A stretch of DNA of 64,000 nucleotides from Balneola sp. (GCA_003712055.1 RHLJ01000002.1:248001-312000); one strand, 5' to 3'. Positions 40,686 to 51,598 are shown, counted from the stretch's first letter. Notes: generated from the sequence alone by a model not told the origin. Program-made: numbers and translations.

Positions 40686-43600
40686 TTACTTCAACAACAC
40701 CATCTTATTAGACAGAACCTGCCCGTCAAATTCTAACTGGTAGAAGTACACTCCGCTGGATAGCGCTGAAGCATCGAAGGTGAGGGAATGTTGCCCCTGG
40801 TTCATGGTTTGATCAACAAGTTGTTGTACCAGCTGTCCGGTTACATTGAACACACGAAGTTGAGTATGCCCTGTTTTGGGAAGTGCGAATGAAATTTTAG
40901 TGCTGGGGTTAAATGGATTCGGATAATTTTGAGATAGTGAAAACTCGCCTGGCGTACTTCCTTCATCCTCAATACCAACAGCAGTGGTTTTTTGCACATC
41001 AATGTAGTTCATGCTGAATAGCCAGCCTTCTTTATCGGTATCGGAATCAAACTCGAAGCGCATTCGGTGTATCCCTGCTTCCAGTTCGATTCCTTCTATA
41101 TCAATTGGAGTCCAGCTTTCCCAGCCTCCTGTGCTGGTAACATTTCTTCGCCCGCTTACATCTACGTTATCGATATACATTCGGAAGTTTCCAAATCCGG
41201 GAACTGAGGTGACATAAGGACTAAAGGTATAGGCTCCGGCTTCTTCTACTTCAAAGGTATACTCAATCCATTCTCCTGCGACAATCCAGTATACTGCAAA
41301 GCCCCCATCATTTGCACCAGTCAGGTCAACCCCTTCTTCTGGTCGGTAAGCAATGCCGATATTTGATGCTTCTGTATCATGGTAAGCAATACCTTCTCCA
41401 CCAAGATCATAATCTTCCGCTTCAATTTTTCCGGGAACGGCAATCGGCTCTCCTCCAAAAGGAGTTCCATTAGGTAGAACTTCAACTCGTACACTATCCG
41501 ATGCGGTAAAACCGGAAGAGTTTGTAATCTCCAGCTTCACCAAATACTCTCCGACTTCAGTAAAGGTGAAGGAGGTGTCTGAAGCACTACTTACTCCTAA
41601 TGAATCGAACTCCCAGGAGTAGCTGATTTCCAGATCATTACGGTCAAAGCTATTGCTACCTGCAAACTGAATGGTAAGCGGAGATTTACCACTGGTTTTG
41701 TCGGCTATAAGTATGGCAACGGGAGCGTCAGGGTTAGTCTCAGCGGTTGTTTCGCTGGACATGGTTCTGGAAGGAACTGACATGGAGTATCCATCCGTGA
41801 AATTAACTACACGTTCAGCCGATCCTGCATTATAGGCGATATAGGTTTTATCATCTCCACTTTTAAAGACGGCATAGGTAGGGATGTCAGCGAAGGTAGT
41901 TGTATCCACCTGCCCCATTTTCTTCATGTTATACAACCAGTGCATGGTATGTGCTCTCGATTCTCCGTCAAAAGGCTCATAGTTCGGATCAGCAAAGTAG
42001 TAGCTTAAGGCTTGATTTGCATCTGAGAGAGCTAAGTATTGCCAGAAGATATCCTTCCAGACTGTGGGCTGGCCACTCCGCTCTTCTACAACTTCGTTAT
42101 AGTTTTTAAGGATGTAATCAGGATGTCTTCCGAGGTATAGGGAGCCACTGGTAATCGGTAATAAATTTATTCCATGAATGAATTCAGGATCTGCTCCAAA
42201 CCAGGTGGAGTGGACTCCCTTTCCACCCCAAACCATTCCAATGGCTACATGCCCATAATCTTCCGGGAATACCTCTTCATCTACATCAAACCAATACTGT
42301 TCTACCGCGGTAGTTTCTGTTGCGTACAGGAAAACTCCAAGGTCTCGGATTTCATCCTGATTGGTAGCTTCTCCCCATAGAACCACAGCTGAAGCAAAGT
42401 TCATAGACTCTGAGCTAGACTCCTGATTGTTTCCATCCCCAAAGGCGGCATGACCAGCAGCCCAGGAGTGCCCGGCATAAATATCGTGAGATCGCAAGAA
42501 AGGGAACATGTCATCCGTTCGATCCCAATTATTGGCATCTTTGATAAGAAGATTCACCATGCCACCCCATTGATCTTGTGATGCCCATGCCGAATCATAG
42601 TTGGCAATAGTAGCGGCACTTGCTACGGCATAACTTGCATGGAAGTGATGGTCGTTGATTTCCCGGTCAGCACCAAAACCAGAGGGGTAACCGGTGAGTA
42701 CCGTCCATTCTTCATTGTAATAGTATTCCTGATCACCTCCTGCTGTAAACCATTCTTCTAAACGAGCTTTTAATTGAGTCAGGAAGTAATCTCTTTCTTC
42801 TGTTGCTCCCAGTTGCTCAGCAATATGAACCAGATTGGCAAAGCGGGCCATGGCCTTGCCATTTTCATAAGTAGGTTGAACATCCAGGGTTTCCTCTGCT
42901 ACATCCTGCACAAGTTCAAGCAATATGCCTGGGTTATAGTCCCCTTGATTTGGTAAGGCCGGGAGTACTCCCTGAAATGGGAGGGTTGTAGTAAAAGTGT
43001 TTCCCTCAAAGAGCTTCATTTCTCCTCTTGGAGAGTAATAAATATGGGAGGTGGTTGCTTCATTTACATGCAGCCATTGATGGCGATAAAGTGCAGTAAG
43101 TGTCTCATCAAGGTTTCCGTCCGCCGAATCTCTCAATGTTGTTTCATAGGAATAGCTGCTTTCTAGTTGTGCGGTCTGTTCGTTGTATTCCCATTCAATG
43201 GTGCTATTGGCAACAAAAGCATAGGCTCGTGCTCTGAAATACTCCAAGATTTCTTCTGTATTGTCGGGCAACAGAGCTACTGAAAGATAGGTTTTGCCAT
43301 TCAGGTCGGAGGTGAAGGTGCTGGTTCCACTCCATGTCGACCCCGTTGGAGCAAAGATTCCATAGTGCTTTCCATTGATGGTGACCCCAAGTACTTCCCC
43401 TTCATTAAACCAAATGGTTGGGGTAGAAGTGGTAGCAATGCTGGCATTTCCACCTGTAATATCAAAATAAACAAAGGGGAGTCCGTGACCGAAGGTAGCT
43501 TCCATTTGTTTTGATCCGTCTGTCCACTGTGCGGTAACCGTCCAGTCGGTATAGTTAACAGGCACGGTTTCAGAAGCATCCATTCCTTCTACCGAAACCG

Positions 43601-43994
43601 TTAGCTGAGCGGAGAATGGATAAAGGTAATCCTGTGCCGCAAACACCGGATCGATGGTATATCCGATTTGCAGTCCATCATTACTGGCATCTACCAGTAT
43701 TGGATGGGCATAAAGTGTAGGGGAGTGTGCATCCCCAAAAAAAGGAAATATCAGGCTGCTCCAGAAGTCATTCGTTTGAATGGGTTGGTTAAACCCATCG
43801 GCTATTCGGGGAGAAATATTCTGACCATTTACATTTTGGGGTGGGTCTACGTCTGCTGGTAGCGAGGTGGTATAGCTACCGGCACCCACAGTTACTTGTT
43901 GAGCTTTGATGTGCTGATGAGGAATCAAAAAAGCTAAAAGAAGAGGGATAAGGCAATATGTAGTTTTACTACTCTTACATATAGTACAAGGCAT
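40686..43994 (-). CDS. Secreted GH81 endo-1,3-beta-glucanase with PKD, CBM6 and sorting domain
   Basis: 1102 residues. After a signal peptide, GH81 spans about residues 45-690: NDFWSSLIFPFFGDAHSP, DREINDHHFHASYAVA, GHSWAAGHAAFGDGNNQESS and SESMNFASAVVLWGEA, with the catalytic glutamate region in QESSSES. A PKD domain (about 750-830) and a CBM6 (about 845-985, KIEAEDYDLGGEG) follow. The last 88 residues are the sorting tail with NYPNPFNPST and a VLLK end. It cleaves laminarin-type beta-1,3-glucan outside the cell. It lies 34 bases behind the ThuA gene and is probably cotranscribed. Confidence 0.92.
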   Translation of the reverse strand: MPCTICKSSKTTYCLIPLLLAFLIPHQHIKAQQVTVGAGSYTTSLPADVDPPQNVNGQNISPRIADGFNQPIQTNDFWSSLIFPFFGDAHSPTLYAHPILVDASNDGLQIGYTIDPVFAAQDYLYPFSAQLTVSVEGMDASETVPVNYTDWTVTAQWTDGSKQMEATFGHGLPFVYFDITGGNASIATTSTPTIWFNEGEVLGVTINGKHYGIFAPTGSTWSGTSTFTSDLNGKTYLSVALLPDNTEEILEYFRARAYAFVANSTIEWEYNEQTAQLESSYSYETTLRDSADGNLDETLTALYRHQWLHVNEATTSHIYYSPRGEMKLFEGNTFTTTLPFQGVLPALPNQGDYNPGILLELVQDVAEETLDVQPTYENGKAMARFANLVHIAEQLGATEERDYFLTQLKARLEEWFTAGGDQEYYYNEEWTVLTGYPSGFGADREINDHHFHASYAVASAATIANYDSAWASQDQWGGMVNLLIKDANNWDRTDDMFPFLRSHDIYAGHSWAAGHAAFGDGNNQESSSESMNFASAVVLWGEATNQDEIRDLGVFLYATETTAVEQYWFDVDEEVFPEDYGHVAIGMVWGGKGVHSTWFGADPEFIHGINLLPITSGSLYLGRHPDYILKNYNEVVEERSGQPTVWKDIFWQYLALSDANQALSYYFADPNYEPFDGESRAHTMHWLYNMKKMGQVDTTTFADIPTYAVFKSGDDKTYIAYNAGSAERVVNFTDGYSMSVPSRTMSSETTAETNPDAPVAILIADKTSGKSPLTIQFAGSNSFDRNDLEISYSWEFDSLGVSSASDTSFTFTEVGEYLVKLEITNSSGFTASDSVRVEVLPNGTPFGGEPIAVPGKIEAEDYDLGGEGIAYHDTEASNIGIAYRPEEGVDLTGANDGGFAVYWIVAGEWIEYTFEVEEAGAYTFSPYVTSVPGFGNFRMYIDNVDVSGRRNVTSTGGWESWTPIDIEGIELEAGIHRMRFEFDSDTDKEGWLFSMNYIDVQKTTAVGIEDEGSTPGEFSLSQNYPNPFNPSTKISFALPKTGHTQLRVFNVTGQLVQQLVDQTMNQGQHSLTFDASALSSGVYFYQLEFDGQVLSNKMVLLK

Positions 43995-44028
43995 TAAGTA
44001 TGGGTAAAGAATTAAATAACCATCGGTT

Positions 44029-47000
44029 TTATTTCAGTAAAATCATTCGCTTCGAAAGTACTTTTCCATCAAATTCCAATTGATAGAAGTACACCCCACT
44101 GGATAATGCTGAGGCATCGAAGGTCACAGAGTGTGTACCTTCATTTCGAACTTCATCAACAAGCACCTGCACAGTTTGACCTAACAGGTTGAATATATCC
44201 AGGCTTACTTTTCCGGCATTAGGGATGCTGAATTGGATATTGGTGCTTGGATTGAATGGGTTTGGGTAATTTTGAGAAAGCTGGAAGTTGCCGGGTTTTT
44301 CCGTTTCCAGTTCATTTGAAACCTGAAGAGCTTCCAGGTCAGGGATAAGATAGTCTGAGTGGATCACATTAGAAGGATTGGATCCTGACCAACGCAAGTA
44401 CATAGAGGCGTCGCCTGATTCATGAGTGTACTCAACTACTATATCAATGGGCTCACCTTCAACAAGGTCGGTGGTATAAGAGCTAATGAATCCGAATATT
44501 CTTCGTTCTCCATCTATCCATACTTCTACATCTCCTCCTCCATCATCTGCAATTATAGAATATTGACCAGAACTTGGAGCTACAATCTGACCTTCCCATC
44601 GCGCACTAAAACCATCGGCAGGGATTCCTTCAGCAGGTGAGTCGCCTTCCCAGTTCCAGGCTATCATTGGCTCCTGGCGTTTTACCGGGGTTCCGGTGAA
44701 ATCAGTGCTAGGGTAATAGGTAGCTGCTAATCCTTTCAGAGAGTCAGGGTTTTCTTTAGCTGCTCCTATTCCAAAAAATTCAAAGAAGTTCAAGTTTCCA
44801 ATCCCGAATTGTCCGGGGTTTGAGAATACAATATATACATTCTCATGGGTTCCTTCTGGTGCATCCAGAGAAGAGGTGAAATAGTCATAGGTTTGCCATC
44901 CTCCGGTTATAGAAGTTTGGGTGCTAGCTATTAGTTCTCCGGTTGGGCTGTCTAAACGAACTTCAATTTGAGCAGGATTTTGCTGGGTAGCATATCGTGC
45001 GGTGAAGTATTCAATTCCTTCAAAATTCATTGCGCCAAATCTCAGGTAAGATCCGTCATTAACGAAGCCTACATTTAATCCTCCACCTAGGAAGTCTCCC
45101 GTAGACTCGGTTTGCAGATCGCTGAACTCTAATGAGTGTTGCGCCTGCTTTTTCTTTTGATTGAGGATGATGGTAGCATTTCCAGTTAGTGATGCTCCTA
45201 CATCACCGCCGTTGTCGGTATACTCTGCATTCAGAACATAGAATACATTATCAGGTCCGTCTCCATGGGGCTCGGTTAAAAAACTCCCTGTACATCCGGT
45301 AGTGGCTCCAACACCGTGTGCATGATCGTCATGACCAATAGAAGGTTCAACCACCACATCATTGCAATCTATACCATCTTCGGTAGAACCTTCTTCAGGA
45401 TCGGTTACCGATATTGTGTATTCAATAATATCACCATCTTCATAAAACCCACCGTTAATCGGTTCACTTATTGTGACTGTAGGCGCACTATTTCCAACAA
45501 TAATATTAACCTGGGCTACTGCAAATTCTCCATCTGGATCAGTAACCGTTAGCTTAGCAACATAGGAGCCATTTTCGGTATAGGTGAAAGTTGGATTGGT
45601 TTCGCCGGAATCTTCTATATCATCTTCATCAAAATCCCAGGAGTAGTTAAGATCATCATTATCCGGGTCAGTGGATAAGCTTCCGTTAAAATTAACTTCC
45701 AGTGGAGCAGGACCACTTGTAACTGAGGCGGATGCAATAGCAAAAGGAGCTCGGTTAGCAAGATTTTCTACATATTGGATTTTAATGATTCGGGCATCGT
45801 CATTTCCGCCACCGAACCCTGTTCCCCATTCAATTATATACATGGCACCATCAGGGCCAAAGTCCATATCAATAGGACGATTGAGTGTTAGTCCATCAAG
45901 GAATGAGTTAATTTGAAGCAGGTTGCCGTCTTCGTCAAAGCGAACTTCTTTGATCCAGTTTCGGGTCCATTCAAGAATAAAGAGTGTGCTGTCGTAGTAT
46001 TGAGGAAAGCTACCAGTCTCAACATTGGTAGAATCATAAAAATAGTAGGCTCCACCAATAGCAGTCCGGGCGTTTTCAGATCCAAGTTCGGGCCACTCGT
46101 CGGAATCTCCATAAGGATAGTATAACCATGCAGGTTGCGCCACAGGAAGGGTGGTAGATCCTGTGTTGTTTGGAGAATTATTGACCGGATTTGAACAATC
46201 AAAGGCGCTGCCAGAAGTACTGGTGGCAAAATCATAATCAATGTAGGCCTGATTATCAGCAATACAATATGGCCATCCAAAATTACCCGCAGTAGATGTC
46301 CGGTTAAATTCGTCATACCCACGAGGACCCCGGGTTCCACTATCTCCACCAGCATCTGGTCCCACATCTCCCCAAACCAATTCACTGGTGGCCTTATTAA
46401 CGGCTATTCGAAATGGGTTTCTTGTTCCCATTACATAAATCTCAGGTAATCCGTCTTCAGCATTGGCAAATAGATTTCCATCAGGGATGGTGTATGTTCC
46501 ATCATCTTCAGGATGAATTCTAAGGATTTTACCACGCAAGTCATTCGTGTTAGCTGAAGTACCTTGAGCGTCCCAGGCAGAACGCCCTGATTGTTCATCA
46601 ATTGGAGTATACCCGTCAGAGGCGAATGGATTCACATTATCACCAGTAGTAATGAATAGATTTCCATTGTGGTCGAATTCCATGTCGCCTCCTGAGTGGC
46701 AACACTGGTCTCTCTGGACAGGGATCTGGAGTATGATTTCTTCAGTTGAGAGATCAAGCTCATCATCAACAAATTCAAACCGAGACACCCTCTGTTCAAC
46801 CACAGCCGAGGGCGAGTAGAATAGATATACCCATGAATTGGTTTCAAAATCAGGATCAAGTACGATCCCGATTAATCCATCTTCGCGACCTGAATCTACA
46901 CTTAGTTGTCCTACTTCTGAGATAATGCCCGTTTCAATATCTCTTAGTTTTAAAGTACCTCCACGCTCAATGTATAGTACATCTAAGTTTGGAAGAACGG

Positions 47001-47808
47001 CTAATGCCATTGGATTAACAGGATTGTTGTCGACTACAGTAACCTGGTATTTATCTTCAGAACTGGCATCAAAACTGCCGCTTACATCACCGCTGGCATA
47101 AAGAATTCCACCAAGAATGTGCTCAAGAAATAATGCTTCGGAGTAACTTTCTTCGGTATGACCTCCGGCAGTATACCATGCACGGCCGCCATCATAATCG
47201 TGCATCCATGCAATGGGGTGATCATATCCCATGGTTCCCCCTGAAAAAGTGCCCTCGTCAAGAGTAGCCAGTACATGCACATCACCTCTGGGGTTGTCCT
47301 GGAAATTATACCACTCATCAGTTCGTACCCAGTAATCGGGCAAACCTTCGGTAGAGGGATGATTTTTATCGGCTACTTCAATGGTAGCTTCGGTGGTACC
47401 AGGAGGATGACTAGCAAAATAAGCCCCAACGAGTTCTCCATACCATGGCCAGTCATATTCGGTATCAGATGCGGCGTGAATGCCGACAAATCCACCGCCG
47501 CTCTGGATATATTGCTCAAATGCAGTTTGTTGATCTGCATCTAATATATCACCTGTTGTACTCAGGAAAATTACTGCATCATATTGTATTAGATTTGCAA
47601 AGGTAAAGGCGGAAGCGTCTTCAGTTGCGTCTACTTCAAAGTCGTTATCCAGGCCAAGTTGTTGAATTGCAGCAATCCCTTCGTCTATCGAGCTATGCCT
47701 AAAGCCAGCCGTTTTTGAGAAGACGAGCACTTTAAACGTATGGAGTTCAGCAGCTAAGCTATATGAAGAAATCAGAATGGCGAAAAGAAATATCGTAGCC
47801 TTTTTCAT
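44029..47808 (-). CDS. Secreted ThuA / PQQ-type dehydrogenase multidomain protein
   Basis: 1259 residues with a signal peptide. In order: ThuA-like domain (about 25-235, VLVFSKTAGFRHSSIDEGI, GGFVGIHAASDTEYDWPWYG), a glucose/sorbosone dehydrogenase beta-propeller (about 255-690, RDQCCHSGGDMEFDHNGNLF, VMGTRNPFRIAVN), PKD (about 700-785), a CBM6-like domain (about 890-1025), PA14 (about 1035-1170) and the sorting tail (NYPNPFNPST). The ThuA-propeller pairing is common in Bacteroidota and Planctomycetes; the substrate is probably a sugar or glycan end. It is the first gene of a two-gene operon with GH81. Confidence 0.88.
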   Translation of the reverse strand: MKKATIFLFAILISSYSLAAELHTFKVLVFSKTAGFRHSSIDEGIAAIQQLGLDNDFEVDATEDASAFTFANLIQYDAVIFLSTTGDILDADQQTAFEQYIQSGGGFVGIHAASDTEYDWPWYGELVGAYFASHPPGTTEATIEVADKNHPSTEGLPDYWVRTDEWYNFQDNPRGDVHVLATLDEGTFSGGTMGYDHPIAWMHDYDGGRAWYTAGGHTEESYSEALFLEHILGGILYASGDVSGSFDASSEDKYQVTVVDNNPVNPMALAVLPNLDVLYIERGGTLKLRDIETGIISEVGQLSVDSGREDGLIGIVLDPDFETNSWVYLFYSPSAVVEQRVSRFEFVDDELDLSTEEIILQIPVQRDQCCHSGGDMEFDHNGNLFITTGDNVNPFASDGYTPIDEQSGRSAWDAQGTSANTNDLRGKILRIHPEDDGTYTIPDGNLFANAEDGLPEIYVMGTRNPFRIAVNKATSELVWGDVGPDAGGDSGTRGPRGYDEFNRTSTAGNFGWPYCIADNQAYIDYDFATSTSGSAFDCSNPVNNSPNNTGSTTLPVAQPAWLYYPYGDSDEWPELGSENARTAIGGAYYFYDSTNVETGSFPQYYDSTLFILEWTRNWIKEVRFDEDGNLLQINSFLDGLTLNRPIDMDFGPDGAMYIIEWGTGFGGGNDDARIIKIQYVENLANRAPFAIASASVTSGPAPLEVNFNGSLSTDPDNDDLNYSWDFDEDDIEDSGETNPTFTYTENGSYVAKLTVTDPDGEFAVAQVNIIVGNSAPTVTISEPINGGFYEDGDIIEYTISVTDPEEGSTEDGIDCNDVVVEPSIGHDDHAHGVGATTGCTGSFLTEPHGDGPDNVFYVLNAEYTDNGGDVGASLTGNATIILNQKKKQAQHSLEFSDLQTESTGDFLGGGLNVGFVNDGSYLRFGAMNFEGIEYFTARYATQQNPAQIEVRLDSPTGELIASTQTSITGGWQTYDYFTSSLDAPEGTHENVYIVFSNPGQFGIGNLNFFEFFGIGAAKENPDSLKGLAATYYPSTDFTGTPVKRQEPMIAWNWEGDSPAEGIPADGFSARWEGQIVAPSSGQYSIIADDGGGDVEVWIDGERRIFGFISSYTTDLVEGEPIDIVVEYTHESGDASMYLRWSGSNPSNVIHSDYLIPDLEALQVSNELETEKPGNFQLSQNYPNPFNPSTNIQFSIPNAGKVSLDIFNLLGQTVQVLVDEVRNEGTHSVTFDASALSSGVYFYQLEFDGKVLSKRMILLK

Positions 47809-47962
47809 GATGGGTAATCTATGTTTATTAATCTCTGGAAGGGGTTTTCCAGCCTTATAGATAAGCCATTTATCTTTTTTTTAAAAGAGATAAAAATTCT
47901 CACCTTGTTGCAGAGTATAACCCTTAGTATCATCACTCCGATTTAAATAATGCATCTGATTT

Positions 47963-50203
47963 TTGGGCAAGCAAACCGTTGGTAATGTACAGGAAACCAT
48001 AAAAGCCAAGGAAGGTGGCTTAGGTACATTTGCAGGAGTTTTTACTCCATCCATTCTTACTATTCTCGGGGTAATTATGTACCTCCGATTTGGCTGGGTA
48101 GTTGGTAATGTTGGCCTGGTTAATAGTCTTATTATTGTTACGCTCGCAACCTCCATTACTTTTTTGACAAGCTTGTCAGTAGCTGCTATAGCCACTGACC
48201 AAAGGGTTCGAATTGGTGGAGCCTATTATATGATTAGTCGATCGCTGGGAATTGAGTCGGGAGGAGCGATAGGAATTCCATTATATATCGCTTTGGCCTT
48301 ATCAGTGGCATTATATGTAGTGGGTTTTGCTGAAAGTGTGGTTGGAGTATTCCCTGAATTGGACGTACGTTGGGTTGGGGTAATTACTACTCTTGGAGTT
48401 ACTGCGCTGGCATTAATTTCAGCTCGGGCAGCTATCAGGGTACAGTATGTGATTATGCTTGCGATTGGAATTTCTCTTCTCTCATTGGTTTTTGGGAGCC
48501 CCGTTGAAGCATCCGAACCTGCTACTTCTGTATTGACCAATAGAGAACCTTTTTGGGTAGTTTTTGCGGTTTTCTTTCCTGCTGTTACAGGGATAATGGC
48601 TGGCGTGAATATGTCGGGAGATTTGAAGAATCCAACGAAGTCCATCCCATCAGGAACATTTGCGGCTATTGGAGTTGGGTACCTGATCTACATCGGATTG
48701 GTTCTAATCCTTGCCTTTAGGGCAGTACCTGAAGATCTAATTTCAGATCCATTAATAATGCGGAAGATGGCATTTTGGGGAGATGCAATTTTATTGGGAG
48801 TTTGGGGTGCTACACTCTCGAGCGCGGTAGGTAGTATTTTAGGAGGCCCCAGAGTACTCCAGGCATTGGCAAAGGATAAGATATTACCGGGCTGGCTGTC
48901 ATGGCTGGGTAAGGGAAGCGGACAGGATGAAGAGCCCCGGTTGGGTACCATCTTTACAATGGGGGTAGCGTTGGTAGCGGTTTGGTTTGGTGATTTGAAT
49001 TTAATCGCTCCTATACTTTCTATGTTTTTTCTTACTACCTATGGGGTAATCAACCTCGCTGCCGGAATTGAGAAATTACTCGATAGCCCTTCATTTCGGC
49101 CAACATTTAAAGTCCATTGGGCAATATCATTATTAGGGGCGGTGGGTTGTTTTTCGGTGATGTTCCTCATCAATCTGACGGCTACCTTAATAGCACTTAT
49201 GTTTGTCGGGGTCATTTTCTTTTGGTTGGAAAGGAGGGAATTAACATCGGTATGGGGTAATGTTAAAAACGGATTACTAATGGCGGTAATTCGGGAAGTA
49301 CTCCTAAAACTTAGTGATGATTATGAACCTAAAACCTGGAGGCCAAGACCCCTGGTACTTTCAGGTTCGCCCAGAAAGCGCTGGTACCTTATTGATTTTG
49401 CAAATTCGTTAACCCACAATCGTGGGATATTAACGGTAGCAACTGTGTTTCCTGATGAAAATATATCGCATCAACGCAGGGAACGTATGGAAGATGAGAT
49501 TGGGAATTTTCTAAAAAAGAGAGCCATAAGTGCTTTGGTGAGAGTAGTCTCATCCAGTGATCCTTTTTTAGGATCGGTGAAATTGGTTGAAGCTTATGGT
49601 ATGGGGAAATTGGTTCCAAACACCATTGTTCTTGGGGGAAGTGAAAACCCGGATATCAGGGAGCAATATTGCGGGATGGTACGCAAGTTTTATGAAATGA
49701 AGAGAAACGTAGTGCTAATTCATGGAGGGGAGTTTTCTCATAAAAACGAGTTCGGAAGGGCAAAGAAAGTACAACGCATAGATGTATGGTGGGGTGGTTT
49801 CAAAGGAAATGGCGGGCTTATGATGATTCTTGTTTATATGCTCCAAAATAGTCTTTCATGGAAAAATGCTGAGATAAATCTGAAGATAATCGTTGAGAAT
49901 GAAGAGGCTGTGGAAGAGATTGAATCCAATATGAAAGGCATTGTCGATCAAATTCGATTTGAGGCCAGCATCCACGTAATTGTATCTAATGGGGAAGCTT
50001 TTGGTGAGATTTTTAAGAGAGAATCACAGGCGGCAGATTTGATCATGCTTGGAATGGCTACCCCCGAAGATGATTTTACTTCTTACTACGACAATATGCT
50101 CTCTTTAACGGAAGATATGCCAACTACTGCTTTTGTACTTGCAGGCCAGGAAATTTCATTTGGTGAAGTACTGATTCCTAATGATACTATGACAGATACA
50201 TAG
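47963..50203 (+). CDS. SLC12-like cation-chloride cotransporter / amino-acid permease family
   Basis: 746 residues, start TTG at 47963 since there is no ATG before the first membrane segment. About 12 membrane segments in residues 20-450: GVFTPSILTILGVIMYLRFG, then WVVGNVG, FAVFFPAVTGIMAGVNMSGD and SAVGSILGGPRVLQALAKDK are the signature of the Na-K-Cl cotransporter group. The soluble C-terminal half (residues 480-746) has a USP-like repeat (LIDFANSLTHNRGILTVATV) as in SLC12 C-termini. The transported ion is unknown. Confidence 0.85.
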   Translation: MGKQTVGNVQETIKAKEGGLGTFAGVFTPSILTILGVIMYLRFGWVVGNVGLVNSLIIVTLATSITFLTSLSVAAIATDQRVRIGGAYYMISRSLGIESGGAIGIPLYIALALSVALYVVGFAESVVGVFPELDVRWVGVITTLGVTALALISARAAIRVQYVIMLAIGISLLSLVFGSPVEASEPATSVLTNREPFWVVFAVFFPAVTGIMAGVNMSGDLKNPTKSIPSGTFAAIGVGYLIYIGLVLILAFRAVPEDLISDPLIMRKMAFWGDAILLGVWGATLSSAVGSILGGPRVLQALAKDKILPGWLSWLGKGSGQDEEPRLGTIFTMGVALVAVWFGDLNLIAPILSMFFLTTYGVINLAAGIEKLLDSPSFRPTFKVHWAISLLGAVGCFSVMFLINLTATLIALMFVGVIFFWLERRELTSVWGNVKNGLLMAVIREVLLKLSDDYEPKTWRPRPLVLSGSPRKRWYLIDFANSLTHNRGILTVATVFPDENISHQRRERMEDEIGNFLKKRAISALVRVVSSSDPFLGSVKLVEAYGMGKLVPNTIVLGGSENPDIREQYCGMVRKFYEMKRNVVLIHGGEFSHKNEFGRAKKVQRIDVWWGGFKGNGGLMMILVYMLQNSLSWKNAEINLKIIVENEEAVEEIESNMKGIVDQIRFEASIHVIVSNGEAFGEIFKRESQAADLIMLGMATPEDDFTSYYDNMLSLTEDMPTTAFVLAGQEISFGEVLIPNDTMTDT

Positions 50204-50234
50204 TGCATTAATCAGGAAGCTTAGTTCTGCCTGA

Positions 50235-51443
50235 TTAGTCGGAGGAGTTATTCTTAATTAGCACATCAGCCTGAGCCGCGAACAAATCAAACATTGGCAG
50301 GGTTGCGGCTCCCAGAGCAGCAGCATCAGATCCGGCTGTACCACATTGAAAGATAGGAGAAGAAGTTTTAAGCTCTTTACGATAGGAAGCAATTTTATCA
50401 GGAAGTACACTGGCAATATCCTCCAGTATTGCAGTAGGAATTCGCCCTCCTAGAATTACTACTTCCATATCAATGAAATACTCAGCAATTAAAAATATCT
50501 CAGCCAGATACTGTTTGGCTGACTCAAGCCAGCTCATGAAGTACTCATTCTTGTCTTCATATAAATAGCCAAGGTCTTCAGGGCGATTGGCTTTAACACC
50601 GAATTGCTGGAGCCATTTGTAGAGCTTCTTTAAATCGAAATGTTCTCCAATGTGTGGTTGGTCGGAATCACTGAGGGGACTTTTTTCGCCATAATAAGGG
50701 AGATAACCAAATTCTCCTGCATTCTGATTTTGACCCTCATAAAGGTTTCCGTTTAAAACTAATCCTCCACCAAGACCTACTCCAAAGAATGCATATACAA
50801 AATTGGAGATGTTTTTTCCGGCGCCATACCAACGCTCACCAATAGTTGCAGCAGAGGCATTATTATCTATGAAAAGGGGAGCATTAATATGCTCTTTAAG
50901 CATTTCTCCGATAGGTACATGTTTCCAGTTCGGAAAAGCCTTTGGGTTAATGGTGTTACTGATCTCGTTATTCTTATTAATCTCAAGAGGACCAGGAATA
51001 CAAATACCTACTCCGCAAAAGTGAGATCTTTTAACCTCTTCAGAAGCCGTAAGCTGCTGGATAGTAGAAACCATAAGTTTTATTGCTTCTTCCGGATGCG
51101 GAGAATCTACTTCATAGAATATTTTAGTCTTCAAAGTACCTGCGAGATCTACAAGGATACCGGTTAAGTGGTCTCGGTTAAAATCCAAACCAACTGAATA
51201 AGCCCCTTCCGGATTCACTTCCAGGGTAGTTGATGGAGCTCCACGCTGTTTTTGGAGTTTCTTCCCTTCCTGTACAAAGTTTTGGTCCAACAACCGAGAC
51301 ACAATATTGGAAACCGTTTGAGCAGTAAGGCTGGTTCTTCGTGCGACATCTGCCCTTGAAATGGGACCAAACAAACGTATCGTTTCGAATACAATGCGAA
51401 AATTGTACGCTTTGGTGTATGTAAGATTAGTCCCCGTTAACAA
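50235..51443 (-). CDS. ROK family transcriptional repressor
   Basis: 402 residues. An N-terminal winged helix (GPISRADVARRTSLTAQTVS, NIVSRLLDQNFV) is followed by a ROK sugar-kinase fold: VGLDFNRDHLTGILVDLAG, GVGICIPGPLE, FIDNNASAATIGERWYGAG and GVGLGGGLVLNGNLY. The zinc-site cysteine motif of NagC/Mlc (CxCGxxGC) is replaced near GEFGYLPYYG, so it is a non-canonical member. It is divergent from the mannan locus and is the obvious candidate to sense the sugar and control it. Confidence 0.9.
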   Translation of the reverse strand: MLTGTNLTYTKAYNFRIVFETIRLFGPISRADVARRTSLTAQTVSNIVSRLLDQNFVQEGKKLQKQRGAPSTTLEVNPEGAYSVGLDFNRDHLTGILVDLAGTLKTKIFYEVDSPHPEEAIKLMVSTIQQLTASEEVKRSHFCGVGICIPGPLEINKNNEISNTINPKAFPNWKHVPIGEMLKEHINAPLFIDNNASAATIGERWYGAGKNISNFVYAFFGVGLGGGLVLNGNLYEGQNQNAGEFGYLPYYGEKSPLSDSDQPHIGEHFDLKKLYKWLQQFGVKANRPEDLGYLYEDKNEYFMSWLESAKQYLAEIFLIAEYFIDMEVVILGGRIPTAILEDIASVLPDKIASYRKELKTSSPIFQCGTAGSDAAALGAATLPMFDLFAAQADVLIKNNSSD

Positions 51444-51586
51444 ATTACTAATTACTAAAGTGAGTTTAATAAGTAAGGTGAATTAGCCCGCGGAGAATAA
51501 AAAAGAATCCTTCCAAAAAAAAATGGGAAAAGAAAATTGGCTCTAACTATGCATTTCTGTTTAATGAAGGGAGAATCGAAAAATAA

Positions 51587-51598
51587 GGAAGCGTTTCC
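51587..51598. promoter_or_regulatory. Palindrome GGAAGCGTTTCC, candidate ROK operator
   Basis: GGAA-GCGT-TTCC in the 309-base gap between the ROK gene and the TonB receptor gene, 40 bases upstream of the candidate promoter box. Only one copy is seen, so the assignment is weak. Confidence 0.3.
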
